The notes under the pieces were generated by a model. The model was not told the DNA's origin, searched no databases, and worked only from the letters and a program-made list of their open reading frames with translations. DNA of 21,793 nucleotides from an uncultured Bacilli bacterium (GTDB lineage: Bacteria; Bacillota_I; Bacilli_A; RF39; UBA660): positions 1-21,793 of the forward strand of contig CALVUW010000003.1 in NCBI GenBank assembly GCA_944363695.1, in the 5' to 3' direction. Every line of letters begins with the position of its first letter. Position 1 is the stretch's first letter. A program made the position numbers and the translations under genes. Below are positions 6,800 to 14,680 of this stretch, in pieces.

Positions 6800-7600
6800 C
6801 TAAAATTTTTTCTCCTTTAATTTAATTCGTTGAGCTAGATTGGGGGTATATGATATAGGATAAAGCGTTAGAATCTGATCCGTATTTGGAACGGTTAAAA
6901 TACGAATATGATTAAATTTCGAAGTTTTGTAAGGACAGATATAAGAATCTGTAAAGTAATGAAGCGTTGATTCTAATGGTAACTCATCTAAATGTGGTTT
7001 CATTTGTTGAAACAAAATATCGATTTCTTCTTCTGAGGTGAATAATGTTCCTTGTTTTTGTGTTTCTACTACTTTATTAGGAAGATGTCGTAATTTAGTA
7101 TAGTGAATAGCACGCTCTACATTATAATCACTAAATGCTTCTTCTAGATAGCCACTAATATAAAGTGGTAAAGGAATATCAGGATAATAGCGATGCAAAT
7201 AAATTGTAACCAAACGATAAAAATCATTAATACCTGCCATTTTTATTTGACTGATTTCTTCTAATGTTAATGATATATAGGTACTATGAGCTTTATCATA
7301 GTTCTTTTGGCGAATATATAATGGTAATAATTCTTTAAAATTTAAGGGATGAAAGTTTGGAACTTGTTCTAAAACAGTAATTGCTTCATCCAATAAGTCT
7401 TGATTGGCTAAAACAACAGCTAAATCTCTAGCTATATCATCATTTTCTGGATAGGAATTATATAAATCATTTAGAATGGTTTTGGCTAAATGCCAGTTAC
7501 CATTAATTAGTTGCTTCTTGGCTTCTTTATAAGAAATGATGTCTTGCCTTAATTGTTTGCTTCTAGATTGATGTTTTTTTCTTTGATCATTTGCACTCAT
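6800..7600 (-). CDS. TPR-like protein of unknown function (266 aa)
   Basis: The N-terminus is basic (RKKHQSRSKQLRQ). Residues about 20-110 form TPR-like helix pairs: YKEAKKQLINGNWHLAKTIL, then ENDDIARDLAVVLANQDLLD followed by EAITVLEQVPNF, then LPLYIRQKNYDKAHSTYISL. A second helical part covers 110-210. The C-terminus (about 212-252) looks beta-rich, with FNHIRILTVPNTDQILTLYP. There is no signal peptide or membrane segment. I do not recognise the C-terminal part. The start is ATG at 7600 with GGGGGA upstream. It lies 41 bases beyond rplQ, after that gene's terminator, and has no clear promoter of its own, so it may depend on read-through. TPR modules usually bind proteins; no partner can be named. 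Confidence 0.85.
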   Translation of the reverse strand: MSANDQRKKHQSRSKQLRQDIISYKEAKKQLINGNWHLAKTILNDLYNSYPENDDIARDLAVVLANQDLLDEAITVLEQVPNFHPLNFKELLPLYIRQKNYDKAHSTYISLTLEEISQIKMAGINDFYRLVTIYLHRYYPDIPLPLYISGYLEEAFSDYNVERAIHYTKLRHLPNKVVETQKQGTLFTSEEEIDILFQQMKPHLDELPLESTLHYFTDSYICPYKTSKFNHIRILTVPNTDQILTLYPISYTPNLAQRIKLKEKKF

Positions 7601-7630
7601 AAAAATCCCCCATAATGTATTTTTATTGAG

Positions 7631-7655
7631 AAAAAAAGAAGCTATTTAGCTTCCT
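7631..7655 (-). terminator. Terminator of the S10-spc-alpha operon, overlapping the rplQ end
   Basis: GAAGCT (7653-7648) and AGCTTC (7643-7638) form a 6-bp stem with an AAAT loop, extended to 8 bp by G-U and A-U pairs and followed by a run of U to 7631. The rplQ stop codon lies in the loop/3' arm, so the hairpin is built from the last codons (Glu-Glu-Ala-Lys-stop). Confidence 0.75.
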
Positions 7656-7995
7656 CAACTAATTTCAAAATTGCCATAGGTGCATTGTCTCCGCGTCTTT
7701 CTTCTAATTTAAAGATTTGCGTATAACCACCATTGCGATCTTGATAACGTGGTGCAAGATCATTAAATACTTTATTGACAACTTCTTTATCATTATGAAC
7801 AAAAGCAAGAGCTCTACGACGATCACCAAGTGTTCCTCTTTTGCCATAAGTAATCATTCTTTCTACCATTTTACGAACTTCTTTGGCACGTGTTACCGTA
7901 GTAGTAATCTGTTCGTTCATAATCACTTGTTTGGTAAGCGTTGCTAACATACTTCTTCTGTGTTTATTGTCTACGCCTAATTTTCTATATGCCAT
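7642..7995 (-). CDS. rplQ: 50S ribosomal protein L17 (bL17)
   Basis: This 117-residue protein is of normal bacterial length. It begins MAYRKLGVDNKHRRSMLATL and carries the family segment TTVTRAKEVRKMVERMITYG. L17 lies near the peptide exit of the large subunit. It is the last gene of the operon, 15 bases after rpoA, with a GGAGGA site before its ATG. Its final codons form the operon terminator stem. Confidence 0.98.
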   Translation of the reverse strand: MAYRKLGVDNKHRRSMLATLTKQVIMNEQITTTVTRAKEVRKMVERMITYGKRGTLGDRRRALAFVHNDKEVVNKVFNDLAPRYQDRNGGYTQIFKLEERRGDNAPMAILKLVEEAK

Positions 7996-8010
7996 CTATA
8001 GTTCCTCCTT

Positions 8011-8961
8011 CTAATCATCATCTCTTAAATCAAGACCTAAATCTTTAATTTTATCTAATACTTCTTTTAGTGACTTTTTACCTAGGTTACGGATTTTCAT
8101 CATGTCATTTTCACTCTTATTAACTAAATCTTGTAAGGTATGAATACCAGCTCTTTTTAAACAGTTATAAGCACGAACAGAGAAATCTAAATCCTCAATA
8201 GAAGTTTCTAATGCCTTTGTTTTTGGATCTTCTGTTTTTTCAATCATCATGCCACTCATATCTGTAATATCACTTAATTGTGTTAATAAATTAAAGTGTT
8301 CAATTAAAATTTGAGAAGCAAGCGCTACAGATTCTTCTGGCTTAATAGAACCATTTGTCCATACTTCTAAAACTAGTTTGTCGTAACTTTCATCTTGACC
8401 AACGCGTGCACTTTCAACATTGAAAGAAACACGTTCAATTGGAGAATAGATAGAATCTATTGCAATAAAACCTTTCTTTTTATTATCGTGAAGTGCTTTA
8501 AAATCTTCACTTTTAACATATCCTCTACCATTTGTGACCAACATTTCCATCACAAGTTTTCCACCTTTAGCAACATTTGCAATAACGTGGTCTTTATTAA
8601 TAATTTCTACATCTGCATCACAAACAATATCACCAGCGGTTACAGTTCCTTCCTCTGTAATATTTAATGTTATGATTTTATCTTCTTCCGTATGATTTTT
8701 AACAACTACTCCTTTTAGATTTAAGATAATTGTTGTTACATCTTCTACAACACCCTCTAAGGTTTGGAATTCATGAAGAGCGCCTTCAATTTTAACCGCA
8801 CTAATAGCACTACCTGGAAGTGAAGATAACATAACTCTTCTTAATGCATTTCCAATTGTTGTTCCAAAGCCTCTTTCTAAAGGCTCTAATTCAAACTTTC
8901 CGTAAAAATTATTTTCTACATAATCGGTAATTTTATAAACTGGTTTTTCAAATTCTAACAA
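8011..8961 (-). CDS. rpoA: RNA polymerase alpha subunit
   Basis: The product is 316 residues, the usual length. The N-terminal assembly domain (about 1-230) has GFGTTIGNALRRVMLSSLPG at 31-50, the segment that dimerises and binds beta/beta-prime. The linker covers about 231-253. The C-terminal domain (about 254-312) has two helix-hairpin-helix-like turns: SVRAYNCLKRAGIHTLQDLV and RNLGKKSLKEVLDKI. R263 corresponds to the residue that contacts UP-element DNA in other alpha subunits. The gene lies between rpsK and rplQ, so polymerase and ribosome supply are tied together. Nothing is truncated, and the acidic end (RDDD) is ordinary. Confidence 0.99.
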   Translation of the reverse strand: MLEFEKPVYKITDYVENNFYGKFELEPLERGFGTTIGNALRRVMLSSLPGSAISAVKIEGALHEFQTLEGVVEDVTTIILNLKGVVVKNHTEEDKIITLNITEEGTVTAGDIVCDADVEIINKDHVIANVAKGGKLVMEMLVTNGRGYVKSEDFKALHDNKKKGFIAIDSIYSPIERVSFNVESARVGQDESYDKLVLEVWTNGSIKPEESVALASQILIEHFNLLTQLSDITDMSGMMIEKTEDPKTKALETSIEDLDFSVRAYNCLKRAGIHTLQDLVNKSENDMMKIRNLGKKSLKEVLDKIKDLGLDLRDDD

Positions 8962-8980
8962 TTTACTAACCTCCCTTTAT

Positions 8981-9364
8981 TTATCCACGTGGTCTCTTTG
9001 GTGGACGACATCCATTATGTGGAATTGGTGTTACATCATTAATTGATGTTACTTCTAATCCTGCTGTTTGTAATGAACGAATAGCCGTTTCGCGACCTGG
9101 ACCTAGACCTTTAACATACACTTCTACTTTACGCATACCAAGATCATAAGCAGCTTTACCAGCTTGTTCTGCAGCCATACCAGCAGCAAAAGGTGTTGAT
9201 TTTTTACTTCCTTTGAACCCTAAAGCTCCACTTGAAGCCCAACTAATAGCATTTCCTTCTTTATCAGTAATAGTTGTAATAGTATTATTGAAAGTAGAAT
9301 GAATATGTGCGACACCTTCTGGTACATTTTTCTTTACACGTTTTTTTCTTGTCTTATAAGCCAT
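8981..9364 (-). CDS. rpsK: 30S ribosomal protein S11 (uS11)
   Basis: This 127-residue protein of the small-subunit platform helps form the mRNA exit region with S7 and S18. Recognisable parts are GVAHIHSTFNNTITTITD, ISWASSGALGFKGSKKSTPF and the C-terminal NDVTPIPHNGCRPPKRPRG. The last is the highly conserved basic end. Start: ATG with AGGAGG upstream, 17 bases after rpsM. Typical alpha-operon position. No oddities. Confidence 0.99.
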   Translation of the reverse strand: MAYKTRKKRVKKNVPEGVAHIHSTFNNTITTITDKEGNAISWASSGALGFKGSKKSTPFAAGMAAEQAGKAAYDLGMRKVEVYVKGLGPGRETAIRSLQTAGLEVTSINDVTPIPHNGCRPPKRPRG

Positions 9365-9381
9365 AATTTAATCCTCCTTTA

Positions 9382-9750
9382 CTATACTTTCTTCTTATTT
9401 GCAACGATTTTACCTCTACCTTTACGGGTTCTGGCATTACGGTTGGTTCTTTGTCCTCTAACTGGAAGACCTTTTTTATGACGTGTTCCTTGGTAAGAAT
9501 TAATTTCCATTTTCGTTTTAATATTCATACTAACTTCACGACGTAAATCTCCTTCAGTTAGATGCTTATTAATTTCATCACGAAGTGCAATTAATTCATC
9601 CTGTGTTAAATCTCCTGCTTTTTTAGTTGGTTCAACTTTTGCATTCTTACAAATAGTAGCAGCTAAACTTCTACCAATCCCATAAATATAAGTTAGTGAA
9701 ATCACAATATGTTTATCATTTGGAATATCTACACCTTTAATACGTGCCAT
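9382..9750 (-). CDS. rpsM: 30S ribosomal protein S13 (uS13)
   Basis: The product is 122 residues. S13 sits in the 30S head and contacts the P-site tRNA and, through bridges, L5. The N-terminal H2TH fold starts MARIKGVDIPNDKHIVISLT, followed by YIYGIG. The basic tail contains GLPVRGQRTNRNARTRKGRG. The segment between, INSYQGTRHKKG, is slightly different from the common GCYRGIRHRRG. Position between rpmJ and rpsK is standard. Confidence 0.99.
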   Translation of the reverse strand: MARIKGVDIPNDKHIVISLTYIYGIGRSLAATICKNAKVEPTKKAGDLTQDELIALRDEINKHLTEGDLRREVSMNIKTKMEINSYQGTRHKKGLPVRGQRTNRNARTRKGRGKIVANKKKV

Positions 9751-9766
9751 ACATTAACCTCCTTTA

Positions 9767-9880
9767 TTAACCTTGTCTTTGTTTGTGTTTTGGATTTTCA
9801 CAAATTACTCTTATTGTCCCTTTTCTTCTTACAATTTTACATTTAGGACATCTCTTTTTTACTGATGCTTGTACTTTCAT
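9767..9880 (-). CDS. rpmJ: 50S ribosomal protein L36 (bL36, zinc-ribbon form)
   Basis: A 37-residue frame runs from ATG (9880-9878) to TAA (9769-9767): it starts MKVQASVKKRCPKCKIVRRK and ends NPKHKQRQG. C11, C14, C27 and H32 are the expected zinc ligands, so this is the zinc-binding form. GAAAGGAAGAG provides the ribosome binding site. It lies 13 bases after infA and 16 before rpsM, the usual place in Firmicutes. The conserved motif makes the call firm despite the size. Confidence 0.98.
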   Translation of the reverse strand: MKVQASVKKRCPKCKIVRRKGTIRVICENPKHKQRQG

Positions 9881-9893
9881 ATCTCTCTTCCTT

Positions 9894-10109
9894 TCATTTA
9901 CGATAGGTAATACGCCCACGTGTTAAATCATAAGGTGATAGTTCTATCATTACGGTATCCCCCGGTAAGATGCGAATGTAATTCATTCGTATTTTACCAG
10001 AAACGTGAGCTTCCACAATGTGTCCATTTTCTAATTGAACTTTGAACTTACCACCTGGTATTATTTCTAAAACTTTGCCGTCAACTTCAATAACATCATC
10101 TTTCGCCAT
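9894..10109 (-). CDS. infA: Translation initiation factor IF-1
   Basis: This 71-residue single OB-fold protein binds the 30S A site during initiation. Family segments are MAKDDVIEVDGKVLEIIPGG, FKVQLENGHIVEAHVSGKIR and MNYIRILPGDTVMIELSPYD, then LTRGRITYR. The gene ends in TGA, evidence that UGA is a stop in this genome. It lies 4 bases after map, suggesting coupled translation. Confidence 0.99.
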   Translation of the reverse strand: MAKDDVIEVDGKVLEIIPGGKFKVQLENGHIVEAHVSGKIRMNYIRILPGDTVMIELSPYDLTRGRITYRK

Positions 10110-10113
10110 ATTT

Positions 10114-10860
10114 TCACTCTCCCGTTAATATTTCTACACCATCTTTGGTTACAACCACAGTATGCTCAAAATGAGCGGCCATAGAACCATCTTCGGTAAT
10201 AATCGTCCAGTCATTATCATCGATATAAATATCAGGACTTCCTAAAGTTAGCATTGGTTCAATTGCAATGACCATTCCCTCTCTTAACTTAGGGCCAGTT
10301 CCTTTACGACCATAGTTTGGAACATCCGGTTCTTCATGAACATCGCATCCTACACCATGACCTACTAATTCTTTAACAACACCTAAATGATGTTTTTCCG
10401 CATAAGCTTCTATCGCTGCGCCAATATCACCGATATGAGCGCCTGGTTGTACTTGTTTAATTCCTTCATATAAAGCTTTTTCTGTATGTTCTAATAAATA
10501 TTGATTTTCTTCAGAAACCTCTCCTACAGCATACGTCCAAGCAGAGTCTCCATGATAGCCTTGATAACAAGCGCCAATATCAATAGAAATAATATCTCCA
10601 TTTTCTAGTTTACGCTCACTTGGAAACCCATGTACAACTTCTTCATTGATACTAATACATAAGGTGGCAGGAAATCCTTCATAACCTTTAAAAGAAGGTG
10701 TAGCCCCTTTTGAACGAATAAATGATTCTGCTAATGTATCTAATTCTTTAGTTGTGATACCCGCTTTAATATACGGTTTTAAATATTGATGTGTTTCATA
10801 CACAATATGACCTGCTATTCTAAGTAAATCGATTTCTCGCTTACTTTTAATGCTAATCAT
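10114..10860 (-). CDS. map: Type I methionine aminopeptidase
   Basis: This 248-residue enzyme removes the N-terminal methionine from new proteins in the cytoplasm. The five metal ligands of the pita-bread fold are all present: D94 (ISIDIGA), D105 (HGDSAW), H168 (ELVGHGVG), E201 (IAIEPML) and E232 (AHFEHTV). H77 (VVHG) and H175 complete the active site. There is no N-terminal zinc-finger extension. Its ATG overlaps the end of adk by 8 bases and infA follows after 4 bases, the common secY-adk-map-infA block. A short insert-like stretch (PDIYIDDNDW) precedes the last strands, as in many family members. Confidence 0.98.
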   Translation of the reverse strand: MISIKSKREIDLLRIAGHIVYETHQYLKPYIKAGITTKELDTLAESFIRSKGATPSFKGYEGFPATLCISINEEVVHGFPSERKLENGDIISIDIGACYQGYHGDSAWTYAVGEVSEENQYLLEHTEKALYEGIKQVQPGAHIGDIGAAIEAYAEKHHLGVVKELVGHGVGCDVHEEPDVPNYGRKGTGPKLREGMVIAIEPMLTLGSPDIYIDDNDWTIITEDGSMAAHFEHTVVVTKDGVEILTGE

Positions 10861-11521
10861 GTTTTGCCTCCCCTTTTAATACTGCTAAGATACGTTGATG
10901 TACTTCTTCCACAGTACCTTCGCCATTGATAACATATAATACACCTTTTTGGCGATAATAGTCAAGTAAAGGTTTTGTTTTTTCCATATAAACCTGGTAT
11001 CTATGCCTAAATGATTCAATATTATCATCATTTCTTTGCAATAGGCGTCCTTGACAACGATCGCAGGTTGATTCTTGTTGTGGTTGTTCAGTCTCTGTAT
11101 TCAGATTATAAACCGCTCCACAATTTTCACAAATGCGGCGACCGGTTACCCGTTTAGCTAGTATATTTTCAGGAATTTCTAAAACAATTACATATCCTAG
11201 TTGTTGTTTTAATTCTTGTAACATTTCATCATATTTTTCTGCTTGTTCTACATTTCTAGGAAATCCATCTAAAATATAACCCTGTTGACAATCTGCTTCC
11301 GTGATACGTTTTTTTAATAGATCATAGATGATATCATCACGAACTAAAGCACCGCTTGATAAGATTTCCCTAATATAACTACCTAGTTCACTATCTTCTA
11401 CCGATGCATTACGCAATAGATCACCAGTAGAAATATGGGGAAGATGATACTCTTTTTCAATTAATGAACTCTGTGTACCCTTGCCGGCGGCAGGAGGAGC
11501 TATAAATAGAATGTTTTTCAT
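10853..11521 (-). CDS. adk: Adenylate kinase with zinc-binding LID
   Basis: This 222-residue enzyme interconverts ATP + AMP and two ADP. The nucleotide-binding loop reads APPAAGKGT (8-16), where most adenylate kinases have G-x-P-G-x-GKGT. The Lys and following Gly-Thr are kept, but two glycines are alanine. The AMP-binding part has STGDLLR (31-37) and the LDGFPRN segment (84-90). The LID holds four cysteines, C131-x2-C134 and C153-x2-C156, a zinc site typical of Gram-positive enzymes. The gene overlaps the secY stop by four bases (ATGA) and map by eight, so the three are translationally linked. It appears intact, and the alanine variant is probably functional. Confidence 0.97.
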   Translation of the reverse strand: MKNILFIAPPAAGKGTQSSLIEKEYHLPHISTGDLLRNASVEDSELGSYIREILSSGALVRDDIIYDLLKKRITEADCQQGYILDGFPRNVEQAEKYDEMLQELKQQLGYVIVLEIPENILAKRVTGRRICENCGAVYNLNTETEQPQQESTCDRCQGRLLQRNDDNIESFRHRYQVYMEKTKPLLDYYRQKGVLYVINGEGTVEEVHQRILAVLKGEAKHD

Positions 11522-12786
11522 CGTCTTTTATAGCCCTTCTTATAATTCCTAGAAAGTAAACTTCCCTCTATCTGTTTATATGTTTCTAATGCAACACCAA
11601 CTACGATTAATAAACCGGTACCTCCAATACTAACACTAGTTGGAAGACTTGTTAGATTAGAGAAAATAATTGGTAAAGCAACAATGATAGTTAAAAATAC
11701 AGAACCTAAACATGTAACTCTTGTTAATATTTTAGATAAGTATTTTTTCGTTTCCTCTCCAGGACGAATACCTGGTATATAACCACCTTGTTCTGATAAT
11801 CTTTTAGCAAACTCATCAGGCTTAAATACCATATAGGTATAAATAAAACCAAATAAGAATATAAAGATAACATAAATAATAAAGCCAACTGGTGTTGTAT
11901 ATGTTAAATAGTTTTGAACAAATACTGTAAATCCTTGATTATTAATTAATTGTGCAATCAATCCCGGAATTGCCATTAAACTGGAAGCAAAAATAACGGG
12001 AACGACACCAGCTGTGTTTACTTTAATTGGTACATATGAGGCAGCATTACTACCAAAAGCACCTGATTTATTAGCATATTGAATGGGAACTTTTCGTTCT
12101 GCTTCCTGCACATAGATAACACCAATAATAATGGCAAAGTAAACAATAACAAAAAGTAAAAACTTAACAATACCAAAAGCTATTGCTTGTGTTGTTCCTT
12201 CTAATACTACTAGGCCTTGAAAGGCATCAATAAACATTTGTGGTAACGTAGCAATAATACCTGCCATAATAATTAAACTTAATCCATTACCAATACCTTT
12301 TTGGGTAATTTGATCACCTAACCATAACAACAAAGCTGTACCAGCGGTTAGGACGGTAGCAACATATAGATATTGACTAGGTGTAGCTGTTTTTCCTAAG
12401 AACATGAATGAGAAAGCATATCCCTGAATAAAGGAAAAGACAATTCCGACATAACGTGAAATTTGATTGATTTTTTGCCTTCCTACATGGCCTTCTTTAG
12501 ATAATTCCTGAAAATAAGGAATTATTTCTTGCAACAGCTGCATCACAATGGTAGCCGTAATATAAGGCATTACTCCTAGAGAAAAAATGGAGAAATTCTT
12601 TAAAGCGCCACCACCCATAGAATTGATTAATTCTAAAAAGCCTAAATCACTAGTAATATTTGGTGTTCCAGGAACTTGAATCGTAGTACCAATGATAAAA
12701 ATGGCTAGTACTACTGCCGTAAAACCAATTCTTTTTAAAAGATCTCTATTTGTCGGCCTAAATAATTGCTTTAATAGAGAGAACAT
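11518..12786 (-). CDS. secY: Protein translocase channel subunit SecY
   Basis: This 422-residue membrane protein forms the Sec channel with SecE and SecG. About ten hydrophobic helices are visible. The first follows the cytoplasmic start LFRPTNRDLLKRIGFTAVVL. The plug/helix 2 region has SIFSLGVMPYITATIVMQLL, and the cytoplasmic loop GQKxINQISRY is close to the family form. Late in the protein the C5 loop GGYIPGIRPGEET contains the Arg that contacts SecA and the ribosome. Its ATG lies one base after the rplO stop, and it ends in TGA overlapping adk. The operon location couples membrane-insertion capacity to ribosome production. Confidence 0.99.
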   Translation of the reverse strand: MFSLLKQLFRPTNRDLLKRIGFTAVVLAIFIIGTTIQVPGTPNITSDLGFLELINSMGGGALKNFSIFSLGVMPYITATIVMQLLQEIIPYFQELSKEGHVGRQKINQISRYVGIVFSFIQGYAFSFMFLGKTATPSQYLYVATVLTAGTALLLWLGDQITQKGIGNGLSLIIMAGIIATLPQMFIDAFQGLVVLEGTTQAIAFGIVKFLLFVIVYFAIIIGVIYVQEAERKVPIQYANKSGAFGSNAASYVPIKVNTAGVVPVIFASSLMAIPGLIAQLINNQGFTVFVQNYLTYTTPVGFIIYVIFIFLFGFIYTYMVFKPDEFAKRLSEQGGYIPGIRPGEETKKYLSKILTRVTCLGSVFLTIIVALPIIFSNLTSLPTSVSIGGTGLLIVVGVALETYKQIEGSLLSRNYKKGYKRR

Positions 12787-12787
12787 C

Positions 12788-13231
12788 TTAAATCACCTCG
12801 GCTTTACTTCCTGATTCATTTATTTTTTCAAGAGCTGATTTAGAAAATTTATGTGCTTGAATCGTTAATTTCTTCTCTAACGTTCCTTCTCCTAATACTT
12901 TAATTCCAGCTAATTGTTTTTTTACTAATCCTGTATCTTTTAATAATGCTGGTGTAACAACAGTATCATCAGCGAAAACATTTAAATCTCCCACATTAAT
13001 GACCGCATATTCTTTCTTAAAAAGATAATTGCTAAATCCTCTTTTTGGAAGACGTCTATATAGTGGTAATTGTCCACCTTCAAATACTGGATTTACTCCA
13101 CCACCACTACGAGCGTTTTGTCCTTTTTGTCCGCGACCTGAAGTTTTTCCAAGACCAGAACCAGGTCCACGACCTACACGTTTCTTAGCAGTAGTAGCTC
13201 CAGGATTTTTTGTTAACTCATGTAACTTCAT
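12788..13231 (-). CDS. rplO: 50S ribosomal protein L15 (uL15)
   Basis: This 147-residue protein assembles late in the 50S subunit. Its glycine- and arginine-rich N-terminal extension is typical: KKRVGRGPGSGLGKTSGRGQ, then KGQNARSGGG and PLYRRLPKRGFSN. The C-terminal fold has TIQAHKFSKSALEKI. The start codon overlaps the rpsE stop by one base (TAATG), so there is no room for rpmD, the gene usually found here. Confidence 0.99.
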   Translation of the reverse strand: MKLHELTKNPGATTAKKRVGRGPGSGLGKTSGRGQKGQNARSGGGVNPVFEGGQLPLYRRLPKRGFSNYLFKKEYAVINVGDLNVFADDTVVTPALLKDTGLVKKQLAGIKVLGEGTLEKKLTIQAHKFSKSALEKINESGSKAEVI

Positions 13232-13740
13232 TATCCTAACATCTCCTCTACTGTTTTACCACGAAGTTTTGCTACTTCTTCTGGTGTTTTGATACTCTTA
13301 AGTCCGTTCATAGCAGCTTGTGCCATATTTAATTTGGTTCTAGCACCAAGTGATTTTGATACAACATCACGAATTCCGGCTAATTCTAACACAGCACGAA
13401 TGCTACCACCGGCGATGATTCCAGTACCTTCTTTAGCTGGTTTTAACATAACACGTGCAGCACCTGAGACACCAATTGTTTCATGAGCAATCGTTCTGCC
13501 ATCCATTAAGTTGATAGTGATCATGTTCTTATTAGCATCTTGAATTGCTTTCTTAATAGCATCTGGTACTTCTGCTGCTTTACCGGTACCTAAACCAACA
13601 TGTCCTTTACGATCTCCAACAACAACAACTGCTGAAAAACGACGTTGACGTCCACCTTTGTTAACTTTAACAACACTCTTAACTTGAACGACTACTTCTT
13701 CTAGCAATTTTTCTTTGGAATCGGTTGTTTGTTTTTGCAT
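13231..13740 (-). CDS. rpsE: 30S ribosomal protein S5 (uS5)
   Basis: The product is 169 residues. S5 lines the mRNA entry tunnel and affects decoding accuracy. The double-stranded-RNA-binding domain has VVKVNKGGRQRRFSAVVVVG, followed by DRKGHVGLGTGKAAEVPDAI. The C-terminal domain has AKEGTGIIAGGSIRAVLELA and GIRDVVSKSLGA. Start ATG with GGAGGG upstream, 11 bases after rplR. The end overlaps rplO by one base. Confidence 0.99.
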   Translation of the reverse strand: MQKQTTDSKEKLLEEVVVQVKSVVKVNKGGRQRRFSAVVVVGDRKGHVGLGTGKAAEVPDAIKKAIQDANKNMITINLMDGRTIAHETIGVSGAARVMLKPAKEGTGIIAGGSIRAVLELAGIRDVVSKSLGARTKLNMAQAAMNGLKSIKTPEEVAKLRGKTVEEMLG

Positions 13741-13751
13741 TTTTACCCTCC

Positions 13752-14114
13752 TTAGAATTCTAATCCATTTTCACGTGCAGCATCGGCTAATGCTTGTACA
13801 CGACCATGATAAAGATATCCACCTCTATCAAATACTACTTTGGTAATACCAGCTTTTTTTGCTTTTTCAGCAATGCTAGCACCAACTTTTTTAGCTGCTT
13901 CGATATTAGATCCGTTTTCTAATTTTAGATCTTTATCAAGTGAAGAAGCAGATACTAAAGTAGTTGCACTTTCATCATCAATGATTTGTGCATAAATTCC
14001 AGTATTAGAACGAAATACATTTAATCTTGGAACGGCAGCAGTACCGTGTAAAGTTGTTCTAATACGTGTATGACGCATTTGACGCATACTATTTCTTGAT
14101 TTTTTATTAATCAT
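13752..14114 (-). CDS. rplR: 50S ribosomal protein L18 (uL18)
   Basis: The product is 120 residues. L18 binds 5S rRNA with L5 in the central protuberance. The basic start SRNSMRQMRHTRIRTTLHG precedes PRLNVFRSNTGIYAQIIDD, and the end has FDRGGYLYHGRVQALADAAR followed by ENGLEF, all typical. It is spaced 16 bases from rplF and 11 from rpsE. No unusual residues seen. Confidence 0.99.
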   Translation of the reverse strand: MINKKSRNSMRQMRHTRIRTTLHGTAAVPRLNVFRSNTGIYAQIIDDESATTLVSASSLDKDLKLENGSNIEAAKKVGASIAEKAKKAGITKVVFDRGGYLYHGRVQALADAARENGLEF

Positions 14115-14130
14115 ATTTTACTCTCCTTCC

Positions 14131-14661
14131 TTAAGCAGCTTTCTTTCCTTCTTTACGTCTAATATGTTCATCCTTATAACGGATACCTTTACCCTTATAT
14201 GGTTCTGGTTGACGTACTTTTCTAACATTAGCAGCAAATTCTCCGACCAATACTTTATCAATACCTTTGATCGTAATTTCCGTATTACTTGGTGCCTCTA
14301 CCGTAAGACCAGTAGGGATTTCCATTACCACGAGATGAGAATATCCTGCACTAATTGTTAGTTTGTTACCACTAACGTTAAAACGATAACCAACACCAAC
14401 GATTTCAAGCCCCTTCTCATAACCTTTGGTTACCCCAATAATCATATTTTGAAGAAGTGCATTCATCGTTCCATGCATTGCTTTCGCTGCTTCGTTAGCT
14501 CTTTCTAATGTAATAACATTTTCTTCTTGTTTCATAGAAATGTCTTTTAACATTTTTTGAGTCAAGCTTCCCTTTGGGCCAGTAACAGTTACGATTCCGT
14601 TTTCACAAGTCACTGTTACTCCTGCGGGAACTTCAATTTTACGATTTCCAATACGGCTCAT
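14131..14661 (-). CDS. rplF: 50S ribosomal protein L6 (uL6)
   Basis: The product is 176 residues, two repeated domains as in all L6. The first starts MSRIGNRKIEVPAGVTV with ITVTGPKGSL-like GIVTVTGPKGSLTQKM. The second carries the VGVGYRF segment and the conserved RKVRQPEPYKGKGIRYKDE near the end, which contacts 23S rRNA near the factor-binding site. Standard spc position between rpsH and rplR. Confidence 0.99.
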   Translation of the reverse strand: MSRIGNRKIEVPAGVTVTCENGIVTVTGPKGSLTQKMLKDISMKQEENVITLERANEAAKAMHGTMNALLQNMIIGVTKGYEKGLEIVGVGYRFNVSGNKLTISAGYSHLVVMEIPTGLTVEAPSNTEITIKGIDKVLVGEFAANVRKVRQPEPYKGKGIRYKDEHIRRKEGKKAA

Positions 14662-14680
14662 TGTAACACCTCCTTATATT

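Noticed and set aside
9894..11521. Mycoplasma genetic code (UGA as Trp)
   Set aside because: infA and secY end at UGA at exactly the expected protein length, and tryptophan is written as TGG.
13029..13486. Plus-strand frames opposite rplO and rpsE
   Set aside because: They are shadows of conserved ribosomal genes with no independent ribosome binding site.
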